This document shows positions 43,190-48,683 of a stretch of 64,000 nucleotides of DNA, piece by piece; the first letter of the stretch is position 1; every line of letters begins with the position of its first letter. The notes below the pieces were generated by a model that did no database searches, was not told the origin of the DNA, and worked only from the letters and a program-made list of their open reading frames with translations. This DNA is from a virus. A program made the position numbers and the translations under genes. Location: positions 24,169-88,168 of the IMG/VR virus record IMGVR_UViG_3300042520_000587; one strand, given 5' to 3'.

Positions 43190-43265
43190 AGTTGTTAGTT
43201 TTAAATTTTAATAAAATAAAAGTTGCTATGTATAAATAAAAAGGGGGAATTTCTTCCCCCATAAA

Positions 43266-43448
43266 CTATACAACTAACAATGTATGTTCAGGGTGTATTA
43301 TATGGTATTCTTCTACCAAACTATCCCTGTAAGCCTTTATCTCTTCTTCCGGCAATTGCTCAAATGCTTTTAACATAGCTTTGTCAGCTTTTTTTCCTAA
43401 TAAGATTAATATCCCATCAATCTCATCAATCATAAATTTTGTTATCAT
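43266..43448 (-). CDS. Cassette protein (60 aa)
   Basis: MITKFMIDEIDGILILLGKK, then LPEEEIKAYRDSLVEEYHII. The IKAYRDSLVEE segment weakly recalls the LKA(F/Y)R...QE pattern of two other cassettes. Element at 43468-43479. Confidence 0.55.
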   Translation of the reverse strand: MITKFMIDEIDGILILLGKKADKAMLKAFEQLPEEEIKAYRDSLVEEYHIIHPEHTLLVV

Positions 43449-43496
43449 ATTGTATATATTTTTATTACAATAAAAGTTGAAATAAAAACTTAGGGA

Positions 43497-43685
43497 TTAT
43501 CTCCCTAAGTCTTCATCATACTCAAATGTTCCGGTCTCTATGTATTCATAGATCTCATGCTTAGTAGCATAGTCTACAACTTTGCCGTCTTCAAAGAACA
43601 GTGCATACTGTTTCCGGCCATCCATAGTCTGTTGATACTTAACTTGTCCTGTAAGTAACAACCAAATGAAAATAACTTTTACCAT
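43497..43685 (-). CDS. Cassette protein with hydrophobic start (62 aa)
   Basis: MVKVIFIWLLLTGQVKYQQT is a short hydrophobic start, perhaps an anchor or signal. The rest is acidic and ends in DLGR, with the stop in the terminator loop (43489-43509). Confidence 0.5.
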   Translation of the reverse strand: MVKVIFIWLLLTGQVKYQQTMDGRKQYALFFEDGKVVDYATKHEIYEYIETGTFEYDEDLGR

Positions 43686-43730
43686 AATATATATTTCTAA
43701 TGCAATAAAAGCTGTTTAAAAGAAGAAGGT

Positions 43731-43871
43731 TTATAAGCCTTCTTCTTCTTTATACTGTAGATATGATTCATATGCTGTTAAGCAATATGCATCATACTCT
43801 GCTTGTAATTCAGCACAAGAATTACAATGGTTTTCATCACCTAGTAAACAGGCACAAGTTGTATTTTCCAT
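43731..43871 (-). CDS. Cassette protein, Cys-rich (46 aa)
   Basis: MENTTCACLLGDENHCNSCA has four cysteines in the first 20 residues (a possible zinc site), then a Tyr-rich helix. The stop is in the terminator loop (43721-43746). Confidence 0.55.
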   Translation of the reverse strand: MENTTCACLLGDENHCNSCAELQAEYDAYCLTAYESYLQYKEEEGL

Positions 43872-43918
43872 AATATAAGTTTAGCACACAATAGAAGTTG
43901 TATTAAATAAAAAAGGAG

Positions 43919-44176
43919 CTATTGCTCCTTAATTATAATGTCTTTCAACCATTGGTTAATGAACTCTTCAGTTACATAACCTATTGGATCTTCCATACAT
44001 CTAGTGTCCCACATTTCAAATGTAGTTACACCATCTCCTTTTAATCCAAATCCACCTCCTACAACACTAATCATTTCATCTTCATTAGGATATTGAAATG
44101 TCCAATGAGTTGCACCCGGTATTACACGGTGTGCCTTCCTGATAAAATCTTCAGGGAATCTTAATGCCTTTGTCAT
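43919..44176 (-). CDS. Cassette protein (85 aa)
   Basis: MTKALRFPEDFIRKAHRVIP, then HWTFQYPNEDEMISVVGGGF and a MWDTRCMEDPIGYVTEEFIN end. The stop (TAG) is in the terminator loop. Function unknown. Confidence 0.55.
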   Translation of the reverse strand: MTKALRFPEDFIRKAHRVIPGATHWTFQYPNEDEMISVVGGGFGLKGDGVTTFEMWDTRCMEDPIGYVTEEFINQWLKDIIIKEQ

Positions 44177-44228
44177 AATGTATAATTTATCATTAAATAA
44201 AAGCTGTTTAAATAAAAAAGAGCAAGGA

Positions 44229-44405
44229 TTATTCTCCCTGCTCTTTTACTCTACAAACATTAAACACAATGTATTCTCCCGCAGTATGTATCTCATATTT
44301 CTTGAGAATACCTTTGGTCATCCATTGATTCAATCTAGTTTGCATTTTAGTTAGTTCTCCTGCATCTGATGCAAGAAAACTATAAAGGTCAACACGTAGT
44401 TTCAT
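44229..44405 (-). CDS. Cassette protein (58 aa)
   Basis: MKLRVDLYSFLASDAGELTK, then NQWMTKGILKKYEIHTAGEY. A short winged-helix-like or beta-hairpin protein. It ends EQGE, with TAA inside the terminator stem-loop (44217-44246). Confidence 0.55.
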   Translation of the reverse strand: MKLRVDLYSFLASDAGELTKMQTRLNQWMTKGILKKYEIHTAGEYIVFNVCRVKEQGE

Positions 44406-44470
44406 ATGTATAGTTTCTGTGGCAATAAAAGCTGAAAAATAAAAAGAGAGACATTGTCTCTCTCTTAATG

Positions 44471-44671
44471 CTATGCACCTTGTAGCTTTTCTTCTATGTG
44501 CATTATTAGGTTAAGCATTCCCATAATGGAGCAACCTGCTAATATAATACCCATAGTAATTAAACCTACCATTGGTGCAGTTGGTTCTACAGATAATACT
44601 CCGAAGAAGTATAAACAGAATGTGCCAAGGCCTGAAGCATATAGCACAATAAACTTAAGTAATTGTTTCAT
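44471..44671 (-). CDS. Cassette membrane protein (66 aa)
   Basis: The ATG at 44671 gives MKQLLKFIVLYASGLGTFCL, with a second helix (MVGLITMGIILAGCSIMGML). A longer reading frame from 44770 runs through the preceding terminator and element and is not used. Confidence 0.6.
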   Translation of the reverse strand: MKQLLKFIVLYASGLGTFCLYFFGVLSVEPTAPMVGLITMGIILAGCSIMGMLNLIMHIEEKLQGA

Positions 44672-44710
44672 AGTATATAATTTCTCATACAATAAAAGCT
44701 GTCTAACACA

Positions 44711-44783
44711 GAAAAAAAAGGGGATATCATCCCCTGTAGTGTTTAACTTTTCATAGCTTTTAGTTTTCATACAATAAAAGCTG
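44711..44783 (-). other. Empty cassette: element and terminator with almost no gene
   Basis: An element at 44772-44783 is followed by the usual leader and an ATG that codes only Met-Lys-Ser before TAA, and then by a normal terminator (44720-44734). The transcript would be about 50 bases. It looks like a cassette that lost its gene, or a small RNA gene. Confidence 0.5.
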
Positions 44784-44802
44784 AATTAAAAAGCAATACA
44801 GG

Positions 44803-44985
44803 TTATTCCCCTGTATTACTTTCCATTGCTGATACAGCAGCTTCAATACCTTCTTGAACATAAGCTCTATATGCTTTTAAATCAGATAGCTCATATAGTT
44901 CTTTAAATGTCTTACCTTCTGTTTCTAAGGTAGCAATTGCTTTATCTAGCGTTTCAGCTAAATCAAATAGTTGGTTTGCAGTCAT
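44803..44985 (-). CDS. First cassette protein (60 aa)
   Basis: MTANQLFDLAETLDKAIATL, then LKAYRAYVQEGIEAAVSAME and SNTGE. The end is related to the protein at 41882. It is the first gene of the array, with element 45004-45015 and a terminator that holds its stop codon. Confidence 0.6.
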   Translation of the reverse strand: MTANQLFDLAETLDKAIATLETEGKTFKELYELSDLKAYRAYVQEGIEAAVSAMESNTGE

Positions 44986-45015
44986 AGTTATTAGTTTCTC
45001 ATACAATAGAAGTTG

Positions 45016-45300
45016 TGCTATATACTGTCTTCTCTGTGTGTGTGGTTGGTGTGCTGCCTCGGTTGTCTCAGCACCCTCCCCCCTCTGTGTCATAGTCTTC
45101 TGCTTAGCTTTTGCATCTGTTGTCTCTGCTTTGTTCTGTCTCTGCTAGCATCCACACACTTTTCCTGTGTCAGAGTTTTTTAGATTTTTTCCTAGATTCA
45201 GGCTTGCTCCCTCAGCTTCATAGGGGGTATGCCACTTTTTTTCAGAGCCCCGGGGGTTTTTGCTATATGCCCCATCTCACACTCTTATATACTACAACTT
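45016..45300. promoter_or_regulatory. Non-coding divergent region, purine-rich on the minus strand
   Basis: No convincing gene is visible. The plus strand is rich in C and T, with runs such as CCCTCCCCCC, and has more G+C than its surroundings. It lies between the leftward cassettes and the rightward units, so it is a candidate for a replication origin or main control region. This is inferred from composition and place. Confidence 0.45.
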
Positions 45301-45316
45301 AATTATCTTAAAAAAA

Positions 45317-45347
45317 TTTGGTATGTTTAGAATTATGTATATATTTG
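45317..45347 (+). promoter_or_regulatory. Host-type promoter, TTTG-N19-TATATTTG
   Basis: TTTG at 45317-45320 and TATATTTG at 45340-45347 are 19 bases apart, the Bacteroidota -33/-7 consensus. The only thing it can drive before the next terminator is a short RNA. Confidence 0.75.
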
Positions 45348-45413
45348 TTGAGCTAATAACTTTCATTTTAGGATTAATACTAAAAGCCCCGGAGCTACAG
45401 TCTGGGGTTTTTT
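45348..45413 (+). ncRNA. Short RNA between promoter and terminator
   Basis: Starting just after the -7 element at 45340-45347, transcription would end at the hairpin CCCC...GGGG (45387-45407) plus six T residues (45408-45413), giving about 60 bases. No ORF is present. It could be a regulatory RNA or an attenuation leader for the genes downstream. Confidence 0.5.
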
Positions 45414-45545
45414 AATAAGTGTGCCCCCCTGTGTTGAGATAGACATAGGCCAAGTTCCAGACAGCATACCGTAAGATCTGCTCACTACACTGGACTTTTT
45501 GGTTACTGGGAAAGCATGGTACCAACATGTATAACTAGTAACAAC

Positions 45546-45590
45546 CCCAGATAAGTTTCTCTGATCAAGAAATACTGTCTGGGTTTTTTT
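45546..45590 (+). terminator. Terminator before the 45.6 kb unit
   Basis: CCCAGA (45546-45551) pairs with TCTGGG (45578-45583) and is followed by seven T residues. The 130 bases upstream (45414-45545) hold no gene that I can support. Confidence 0.75.
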
Positions 45591-45607
45591 GTATATTAGA
45601 TATTGTA

Positions 45608-45615
45608 TATATTTG
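45608..45615 (+). promoter_or_regulatory. Host-type -7 element for the 45.6 kb operon
   Basis: TATATTTG lies five bases before the ATG at 45621, so the leader would be very short. TTTG occurs upstream at 45588-45591 with a 16-base gap, shorter than the usual 19. Confidence 0.6.
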
Positions 45616-45620
45616 TAGAT

Positions 45621-46064
45621 ATGAAAAAGTATGACATGGGTAAGTATGTGCTCCTGGCCGGGGAAGATGCTACCAAGATATTTGACTACTATGATGTAGA
45701 TGAGATGCACGGGTTGAACAGAAAAGATGCTCAGGCAGAAGAAGTAGATAAGACTGTAGGCAACGGGGTTTATATTTATGGGTGGACTAACTATGACCCA
45801 GCAGATAAGAAGCTTACTGCTAAGAAGCCTTATCTCCCGTTTCTGTTTATTAACCTAGGTACATTTAAGAGGTACTCTATTACAGAGAAAGCTACCGCAG
45901 TTATGCATGAGACTATGCATATGGCTTTGTTACTTAATAACTGGAATGTCAAGGATAAAGAAGAAGAGGTTATTACTTATGCTGAAGATGAAGCTAACAA
46001 GATTATTGATAAGCTAGGGTTTGATAAGAAGGAGCAACCTAAAAAAGGGTTCTTCAAAAAATGA
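45621..46064 (+). CDS. Zincin-like protein with HExxH motif
   Basis: From the ATG at 45621: MKKYDMGKYVLLAGEDATKI. Near residue 97 is ATAVMHETMHMALLL, a metallopeptidase-type HExxH. The rest is 147 residues long with a Lys-rich tail. It overlaps the transferase-like gene by four bases (ATGA), so the two are made together. A peptidase next to a transferase of the N-degron type is notable, but its substrate is unknown. Confidence 0.7.
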   Translation: MKKYDMGKYVLLAGEDATKIFDYYDVDEMHGLNRKDAQAEEVDKTVGNGVYIYGWTNYDPADKKLTAKKPYLPFLFINLGTFKRYSITEKATAVMHETMHMALLLNNWNVKDKEEEVITYAEDEANKIIDKLGFDKKEQPKKGFFKK

Positions 46065-46735
46065 AAGTATACTTTGATCATGTCCAAGGCTTTGGCAAAG
46101 TAAGTGACCTGGAGTTAATTATCAACTGTGCATATGGAATATTAGAACCTAATGAATCTCCCACAGATGCATTACTACAAGGATGGATACCGTGGGAGGG
46201 TAAGTGGTATAATGAGCGCAGTACTAGAATTAATTTAGCTAAATATAGACCATCTAAGACTACTAAGAAGTTATCCAAAAAGATTATAGTAGAAGCTGGA
46301 AATATTGATGTATCATTAGAACAGTACACAGAACTATACAACAAATACTGTCAGCATCATGGCTTCAAAAGAGATATCAAGCTAGAGTCATTCAAGGATT
46401 GTTCTGTTATAGAGTATCAAACAGATGAGCTTGTTGGTATTAGTTTATACAAACAGTTTGATACACAGTTTGTGGCATATCAGTTTATATGGGATTATGC
46501 AGATCCTAAACTTTCTCTAGGTACAGTAGCTCAGATGATGGAGTGTGAAACTGCAAAGCTTCTGAACTGTGAGTATGTTTATCTACTTGGTGGGTATGAG
46601 CAGTGCTGTAAGTATAAAGCTAACTACCCGGGGTTTGAATTCTGGACAGGTGCAGAGTGGTCTACTGATATAGAACTTTATAACACTCTAGTAGATAGAG
46701 ATGAAAGAATAAAGATTGAGAACTATGATGTATGA
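46061..46735 (+). CDS. Aminoacyl-tRNA-protein transferase-like (ATE/Bpt-type) protein
   Basis: The 224-residue product has GWIPWEGKWYNERSTRINLA and LYNKYCQHHGF in the N-terminal half and SLGTVAQMMECETAKLLNCE then YVYLLGGYEQCCKYKANYPG and FEFWTGAEW in the C-terminal half. The SLGt....E...A...g..YvYLg...........YKa....P..E...W layout matches the C-terminal GNAT-fold domain of arginyl- and leucyl-tRNA-protein transferases. These add a destabilising residue to a protein N-terminus. The cysteine cluster of the family's N-terminal part is not evident. A generic GNAT remains possible. Confidence 0.6.
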   Translation: MKVYFDHVQGFGKVSDLELIINCAYGILEPNESPTDALLQGWIPWEGKWYNERSTRINLAKYRPSKTTKKLSKKIIVEAGNIDVSLEQYTELYNKYCQHHGFKRDIKLESFKDCSVIEYQTDELVGISLYKQFDTQFVAYQFIWDYADPKLSLGTVAQMMECETAKLLNCEYVYLLGGYEQCCKYKANYPGFEFWTGAEWSTDIELYNTLVDRDERIKIENYDV

Positions 46736-46922
46736 ACCAACTAATAGGATAGAGGTAAACACACCTAAAGGTTCTGGGATCATATGGATCATTACTGACT
46801 ATGGGCATGAGACGGATACTATCTATACTGTGATTATTACAGCCACCGGAGAGTTCTGGCAGTTTACTCACAAAGACATCCGTGCAAAAAATAATTTAAC
46901 TTATGGTAGAGATATAAAATAA
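46728..46922 (+). CDS. Conserved small phage protein (64 aa)
   Basis: MYEPTNRIEVNTPKGSGIIW, then DYGHETDTIYTVIITATGEF followed by WQFTHKDIRAKNN. This beta-rich pattern (NTP.G.GIIW...DYG.E......VI....GE.WQF...D.R...N.T.GR) recurs in Bacteroidota phages as I recall. It overlaps the transferase-like gene by eight bases. Confidence 0.65.
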   Translation: MYEPTNRIEVNTPKGSGIIWIITDYGHETDTIYTVIITATGEFWQFTHKDIRAKNNLTYGRDIK

Positions 46923-46926
46923 GTTG

Positions 46927-47005
46927 TATATTTGTACTAGTTCATAACTGAAAATTTAATTAATTGTGCTGAGAACCCTGGAAATTTTTTCTGGGGTTTT
47001 TAGTT
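46927..47005 (+). ncRNA. Promoter-terminator unit for a short RNA
   Basis: TATATTTG at 46927-46934 is followed by a hairpin (AACCC at 46974-46978, GGGTT at 46994-46998, inner GAAA/TTTC) and a T run. The product would be about 60 bases without a gene. It resembles the unit at 45317-45413. Confidence 0.5.
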
Positions 47006-47022
47006 TAAATTAAAATAGTTTA

Positions 47023-47030
47023 TATATTTG
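47023..47030 (+). promoter_or_regulatory. Host-type -7 element for the 47.1-48.3 kb operon
   Basis: TATATTTG lies 49 bases before the first ATG at 47080. A possible 24-residue upstream reading frame (starting MRAITPNYLF) lies between and overlaps the gene start. Confidence 0.6.
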
Positions 47031-47079
47031 TGTCACCAACAAACCATGAGAGCAATAACTCCTAATTATTTATTTACTA

Positions 47080-47385
47080 ATGACTGCCCAGCAAAAGCTG
47101 TTGTGGGAAAAGCTAACTGAAGAAGTTAGAGATACCGGCATGGATAACCTCCGTGCCCGGGAGCTCTATGATGAACTAAGTAAATTATTAAATATGTCAG
47201 ATAAAACATTGATATCTATTACAGAAAAAGAAAAAGGCCTAGAGGTTAGACTACATGAAGAAGCCTATGGTAATCTAGCTCTTATAGGTTTATTAGAAAA
47301 GATCAAGTTGAATATCTTAGATTCTCTTCCTGAAGATAAAGAACCAGAAACTAAACCTAGTGCTAAACAAAAATATGACGCGTAA
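47080..47385 (+). CDS. Hypothetical protein (101 aa)
   Basis: MTAQQKLLWEKLTEEVRDTG, helical, with a Lys/Pro-rich tail (EDKEPETKPSAKQKYDA). It is the first gene of the operon that carries the Acb2-like and GroES-like genes. No family recognised. Confidence 0.6.
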   Translation: MTAQQKLLWEKLTEEVRDTGMDNLRARELYDELSKLLNMSDKTLISITEKEKGLEVRLHEEAYGNLALIGLLEKIKLNILDSLPEDKEPETKPSAKQKYDA

Positions 47386-47404
47386 CAAATTAAAACCAAA
47401 TACA

Positions 47405-47692
47405 ATGAGTGAAGAAAAACCAACTTATGCAATGCCGGAGAATAACCCGGAGATTATTGAACACAAGATTGTTCCTTTTGGACATCAGTTGATGGGATTA
47501 GATCCAGATAATCTAGATGATACTACAGTAACTAAAGTAAAGTTACTAGCAGCAGAAATGGCTGAGATCTTAAAGACAGATTATGAGAATGAAAGAGGGC
47601 CCTTGAAAAGCTTACTCTTTGATCATGCATTAGGAGAGATATTAAATGCATCTATGTCAGTAGTAAAAGTTTTAACACTAAAGAATAAGTAA
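47405..47692 (+). CDS. Acb2-like protein (DUF7681-like), putative anti-CBASS sponge
   Basis: From the ATG at 47405: MSEEKPTYAMPENNPEIIEH, then FGHQLMGLDPDNLDDTTVTK, VKLLAAEMAEILK and LGEILNASMSVVKVLTLKNK. The layout (short N-term, Asn/Pro turn, V..vK.l.AE..d.l, then AI..il.AqM.vVK..T) is that of the three-helix Acb2 family, which binds cyclic oligonucleotides and blocks CBASS. At 95 residues the length fits. The match rests on the layout and the A-M-x-V-V-K-x-x-T end; it is not proof of activity. Confidence 0.5.
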   Translation: MSEEKPTYAMPENNPEIIEHKIVPFGHQLMGLDPDNLDDTTVTKVKLLAAEMAEILKTDYENERGPLKSLLFDHALGEILNASMSVVKVLTLKNK

Positions 47693-47985
47693 TGTCAACA
47701 TTTAAAAAACTAAGAGGCCGGGCTATATTGCTTAATGTGCCGCAGAGAAAGAAGTCAGTTATTGAACTGTCTGCAAAAGATGAAGAAGCTATGATGCAGG
47801 AAGCAGCCAAGCTTTGGAGTAAACTTACTGTATATGCTATAGGAGATAAAGTAGAAGAAGTAGCTGTAGGTGATGAAGTATATGTTAGAACAGGAGCTCT
47901 AAACATGGAGACTGTAGAGAGAATAGAGATTGATGGTGAGATTAAACTTCTCCTTAATGAAGGTGATGTTGTTATAATCTGGTAG
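47692..47985 (+). CDS. GroES/Cpn10-like co-chaperonin
   Basis: A 97-residue beta-rich protein: MSTFKKLRGRAILLNVPQRK, then LTVYAIGDKVEEVAVGDEVY and VRTGAL, and LLLNEGDVVIIW at the end. VyaiG..V..v..GD.VyV and the final (E)xDV(V/I)...W match the Cpn10 barrel. Phage versions (as in T4 gp31) serve capsid folding. The mobile-loop region is replaced by an Ala/Glu-rich helix. The gene overlaps the Acb2-like gene stop by one base. Confidence 0.6.
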   Translation: MSTFKKLRGRAILLNVPQRKKSVIELSAKDEEAMMQEAAKLWSKLTVYAIGDKVEEVAVGDEVYVRTGALNMETVERIEIDGEIKLLLNEGDVVIIW

Positions 47986-47987
47986 TC

Positions 47988-48332
47988 ATGGATAAAAATA
48001 AAACTCCGGTATCTCCTTATCCAACTATGACAGAAGGTATCTATGGGAATAACACTAGTATTGTTACATCTACATTTGGAAATCCTAAAGATCTTTCTGA
48101 CAGGGTAGTAAAACTATCTCCTGGACCTAGACCTGTATACTATGGCGGAGAGTCTAATCCTTATGAAGTATTTAAAGTATTAGAAGCATGGGGTCTGGAT
48201 AGAGACTTCTATTTAGGTAACGTCATTAAATATGTAGTAAGAGCTGGTAAAAAGAATCCAGGAAAGTATAAAGAAGATCTAGAAAAAGCCATAGTATATC
48301 TCCAAAAGAGAATTGAAAGTTTGGATAAATAA
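47988..48332 (+). CDS. DUF3310 protein
   Basis: The C-terminal half, YYGGESNPYEVFKVLEAWGL then LGNVIKYVVRAGKKNPGKYK and EDLEKAIVYLQKRI, matches the DUF3310 phage family (protein of unknown role, often annotated as nucleotide-kinase-like by position). The pattern HYgg..n.YE.i..i......f..GN.iKY..Ra.kK...eDL.KA..YL is complete. The first 50 residues are low in conserved features. Confidence 0.8.
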   Translation: MDKNKTPVSPYPTMTEGIYGNNTSIVTSTFGNPKDLSDRVVKLSPGPRPVYYGGESNPYEVFKVLEAWGLDRDFYLGNVIKYVVRAGKKNPGKYKEDLEKAIVYLQKRIESLDK

Positions 48333-48350
48333 ATTTTATCTTTATATTTG
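48320..48350 (+). promoter_or_regulatory. Host-type promoter inside the end of the DUF3310 gene
   Basis: TTTG (48320-48323) and TATATTTG (48343-48350) are exactly 19 bases apart, and the ATG of the next gene begins at 48356. It is one of the clearest host-type promoters in the window. Confidence 0.8.
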
Positions 48351-48355
48351 TCAAC

Positions 48356-48550
48356 ATGAAATACATATTTGCATTTGTATTATTAGGTTTTATTTTGGTA
48401 TTCTGGTTTGTTGCAAATGCAATGAATAAACCTATACTAAATAAGATGCATAACTATTATGAAGATGATAAAAATGGTAGACAATTTGCAAATATGCTTA
48501 TCGGACTTATTATTATATTGGCATTTTTAATGGGATATCTTGTTGCTTAA
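48356..48550 (+). CDS. Small membrane protein (64 aa)
   Basis: Two transmembrane helices (FAFVLLGFILVFWFVANAMN and MLIGLIIILAFLMGYLVA) flank a charged middle. It stands alone between a host-type promoter and a terminator. Function unknown. Confidence 0.65.
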   Translation: MKYIFAFVLLGFILVFWFVANAMNKPILNKMHNYYEDDKNGRQFANMLIGLIIILAFLMGYLVA

Positions 48551-48601
48551 TACTCTGTCATCTCCTTTTCCGCAATAACTTGTTAACCTGTTAAGCAACT
48601 T

Positions 48602-48631
48602 AATCCTCAGTTTTTTAACTGGGGATTTTTT
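48602..48631 (+). terminator. Terminator before the tail-fibre genes
   Basis: AATCCTCAGT (48602-48611) pairs with ACTGGGGATT (48618-48627) with one T-G pair, followed by a T tract. Confidence 0.85.
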
Positions 48632-48642
48632 TATATCAAATA

Positions 48643-48669
48643 TTTTTTGTATATTATAGTGTATATTTA
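48643..48669 (+). promoter_or_regulatory. Promoter-like element before the tail-fibre genes
   Basis: TTTTTTGTATATTATA, then TATATTTA at 48662-48669. The same block occurs at 53124-53152 before the lysis unit. The gap between TTTG and TATATTTA is 12 bases, so it departs from the usual host spacing and may be a late-type element. Confidence 0.5.
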
Positions 48670-48683
48670 TAAAAACAATAATC

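Larger units (their letters stand above)
41871..44817 (-). terminator. Series of cassette terminators
   Basis: Each cassette ends in a short strong hairpin and a T tract on the minus strand. Stems: 41877-41890, 42141-42156, 42596-42616, 42785-42804, 43097-43115, 43243-43260, 43489-43509, 43721-43746, 43913-43930, 44217-44246, 44445-44463, 44720-44734 and 44795-44817. In eight of them the stop codon of the gene lies in the loop, so GGGGAG-TAA type stems code the last residues -GE. The terminator at 39.68 kb follows the same plan. Confidence 0.85.
41246..45015 (-). promoter_or_regulatory. Array of cassette elements, consensus CARCTTTTATTG
   Basis: Fifteen copies on the minus strand, one before each small gene. 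Plus-strand positions: 41246-41258 (weak), 41800-41811, 42113-42124, 42573-42584, 42768-42779, 43074-43086, 43213-43225, 43468-43479, 43703-43714, 43889-43900, 44195-44206, 44423-44434, 44690-44701, 44772-44783 and 45004-45015. Most lie about 17-35 bases upstream of an ATG, after the previous terminator, and some are followed by TATGAGAAA-type sequence. This position suits a promoter for a phage polymerase. A plus-strand copy (AACTTTTATTG) occurs at 56093. Confidence 0.75.

Noticed and set aside
44471-44770. N-terminally extended versions of cassette genes (also at 44985-45093 and 42094-42202)
   Set aside because: The extra residues are translations of the previous terminator and of the element itself (QLLLYEKL). 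The ATG after the element, at the same distance as in other cassettes, is the sensible start.
45111-45302. Plus-strand reading frame in the divergent region
   Set aside because: Its composition simply reflects the C/T-rich block (Leu, Ser, Phe, Cys), and no start signal is seen.
45414-45545. A possible tRNA in the gap before the 45.6 kb unit
   Set aside because: I could not fit an acceptor stem, a T arm with GGTTC and an anticodon arm to either strand. The gap has partial stems only.
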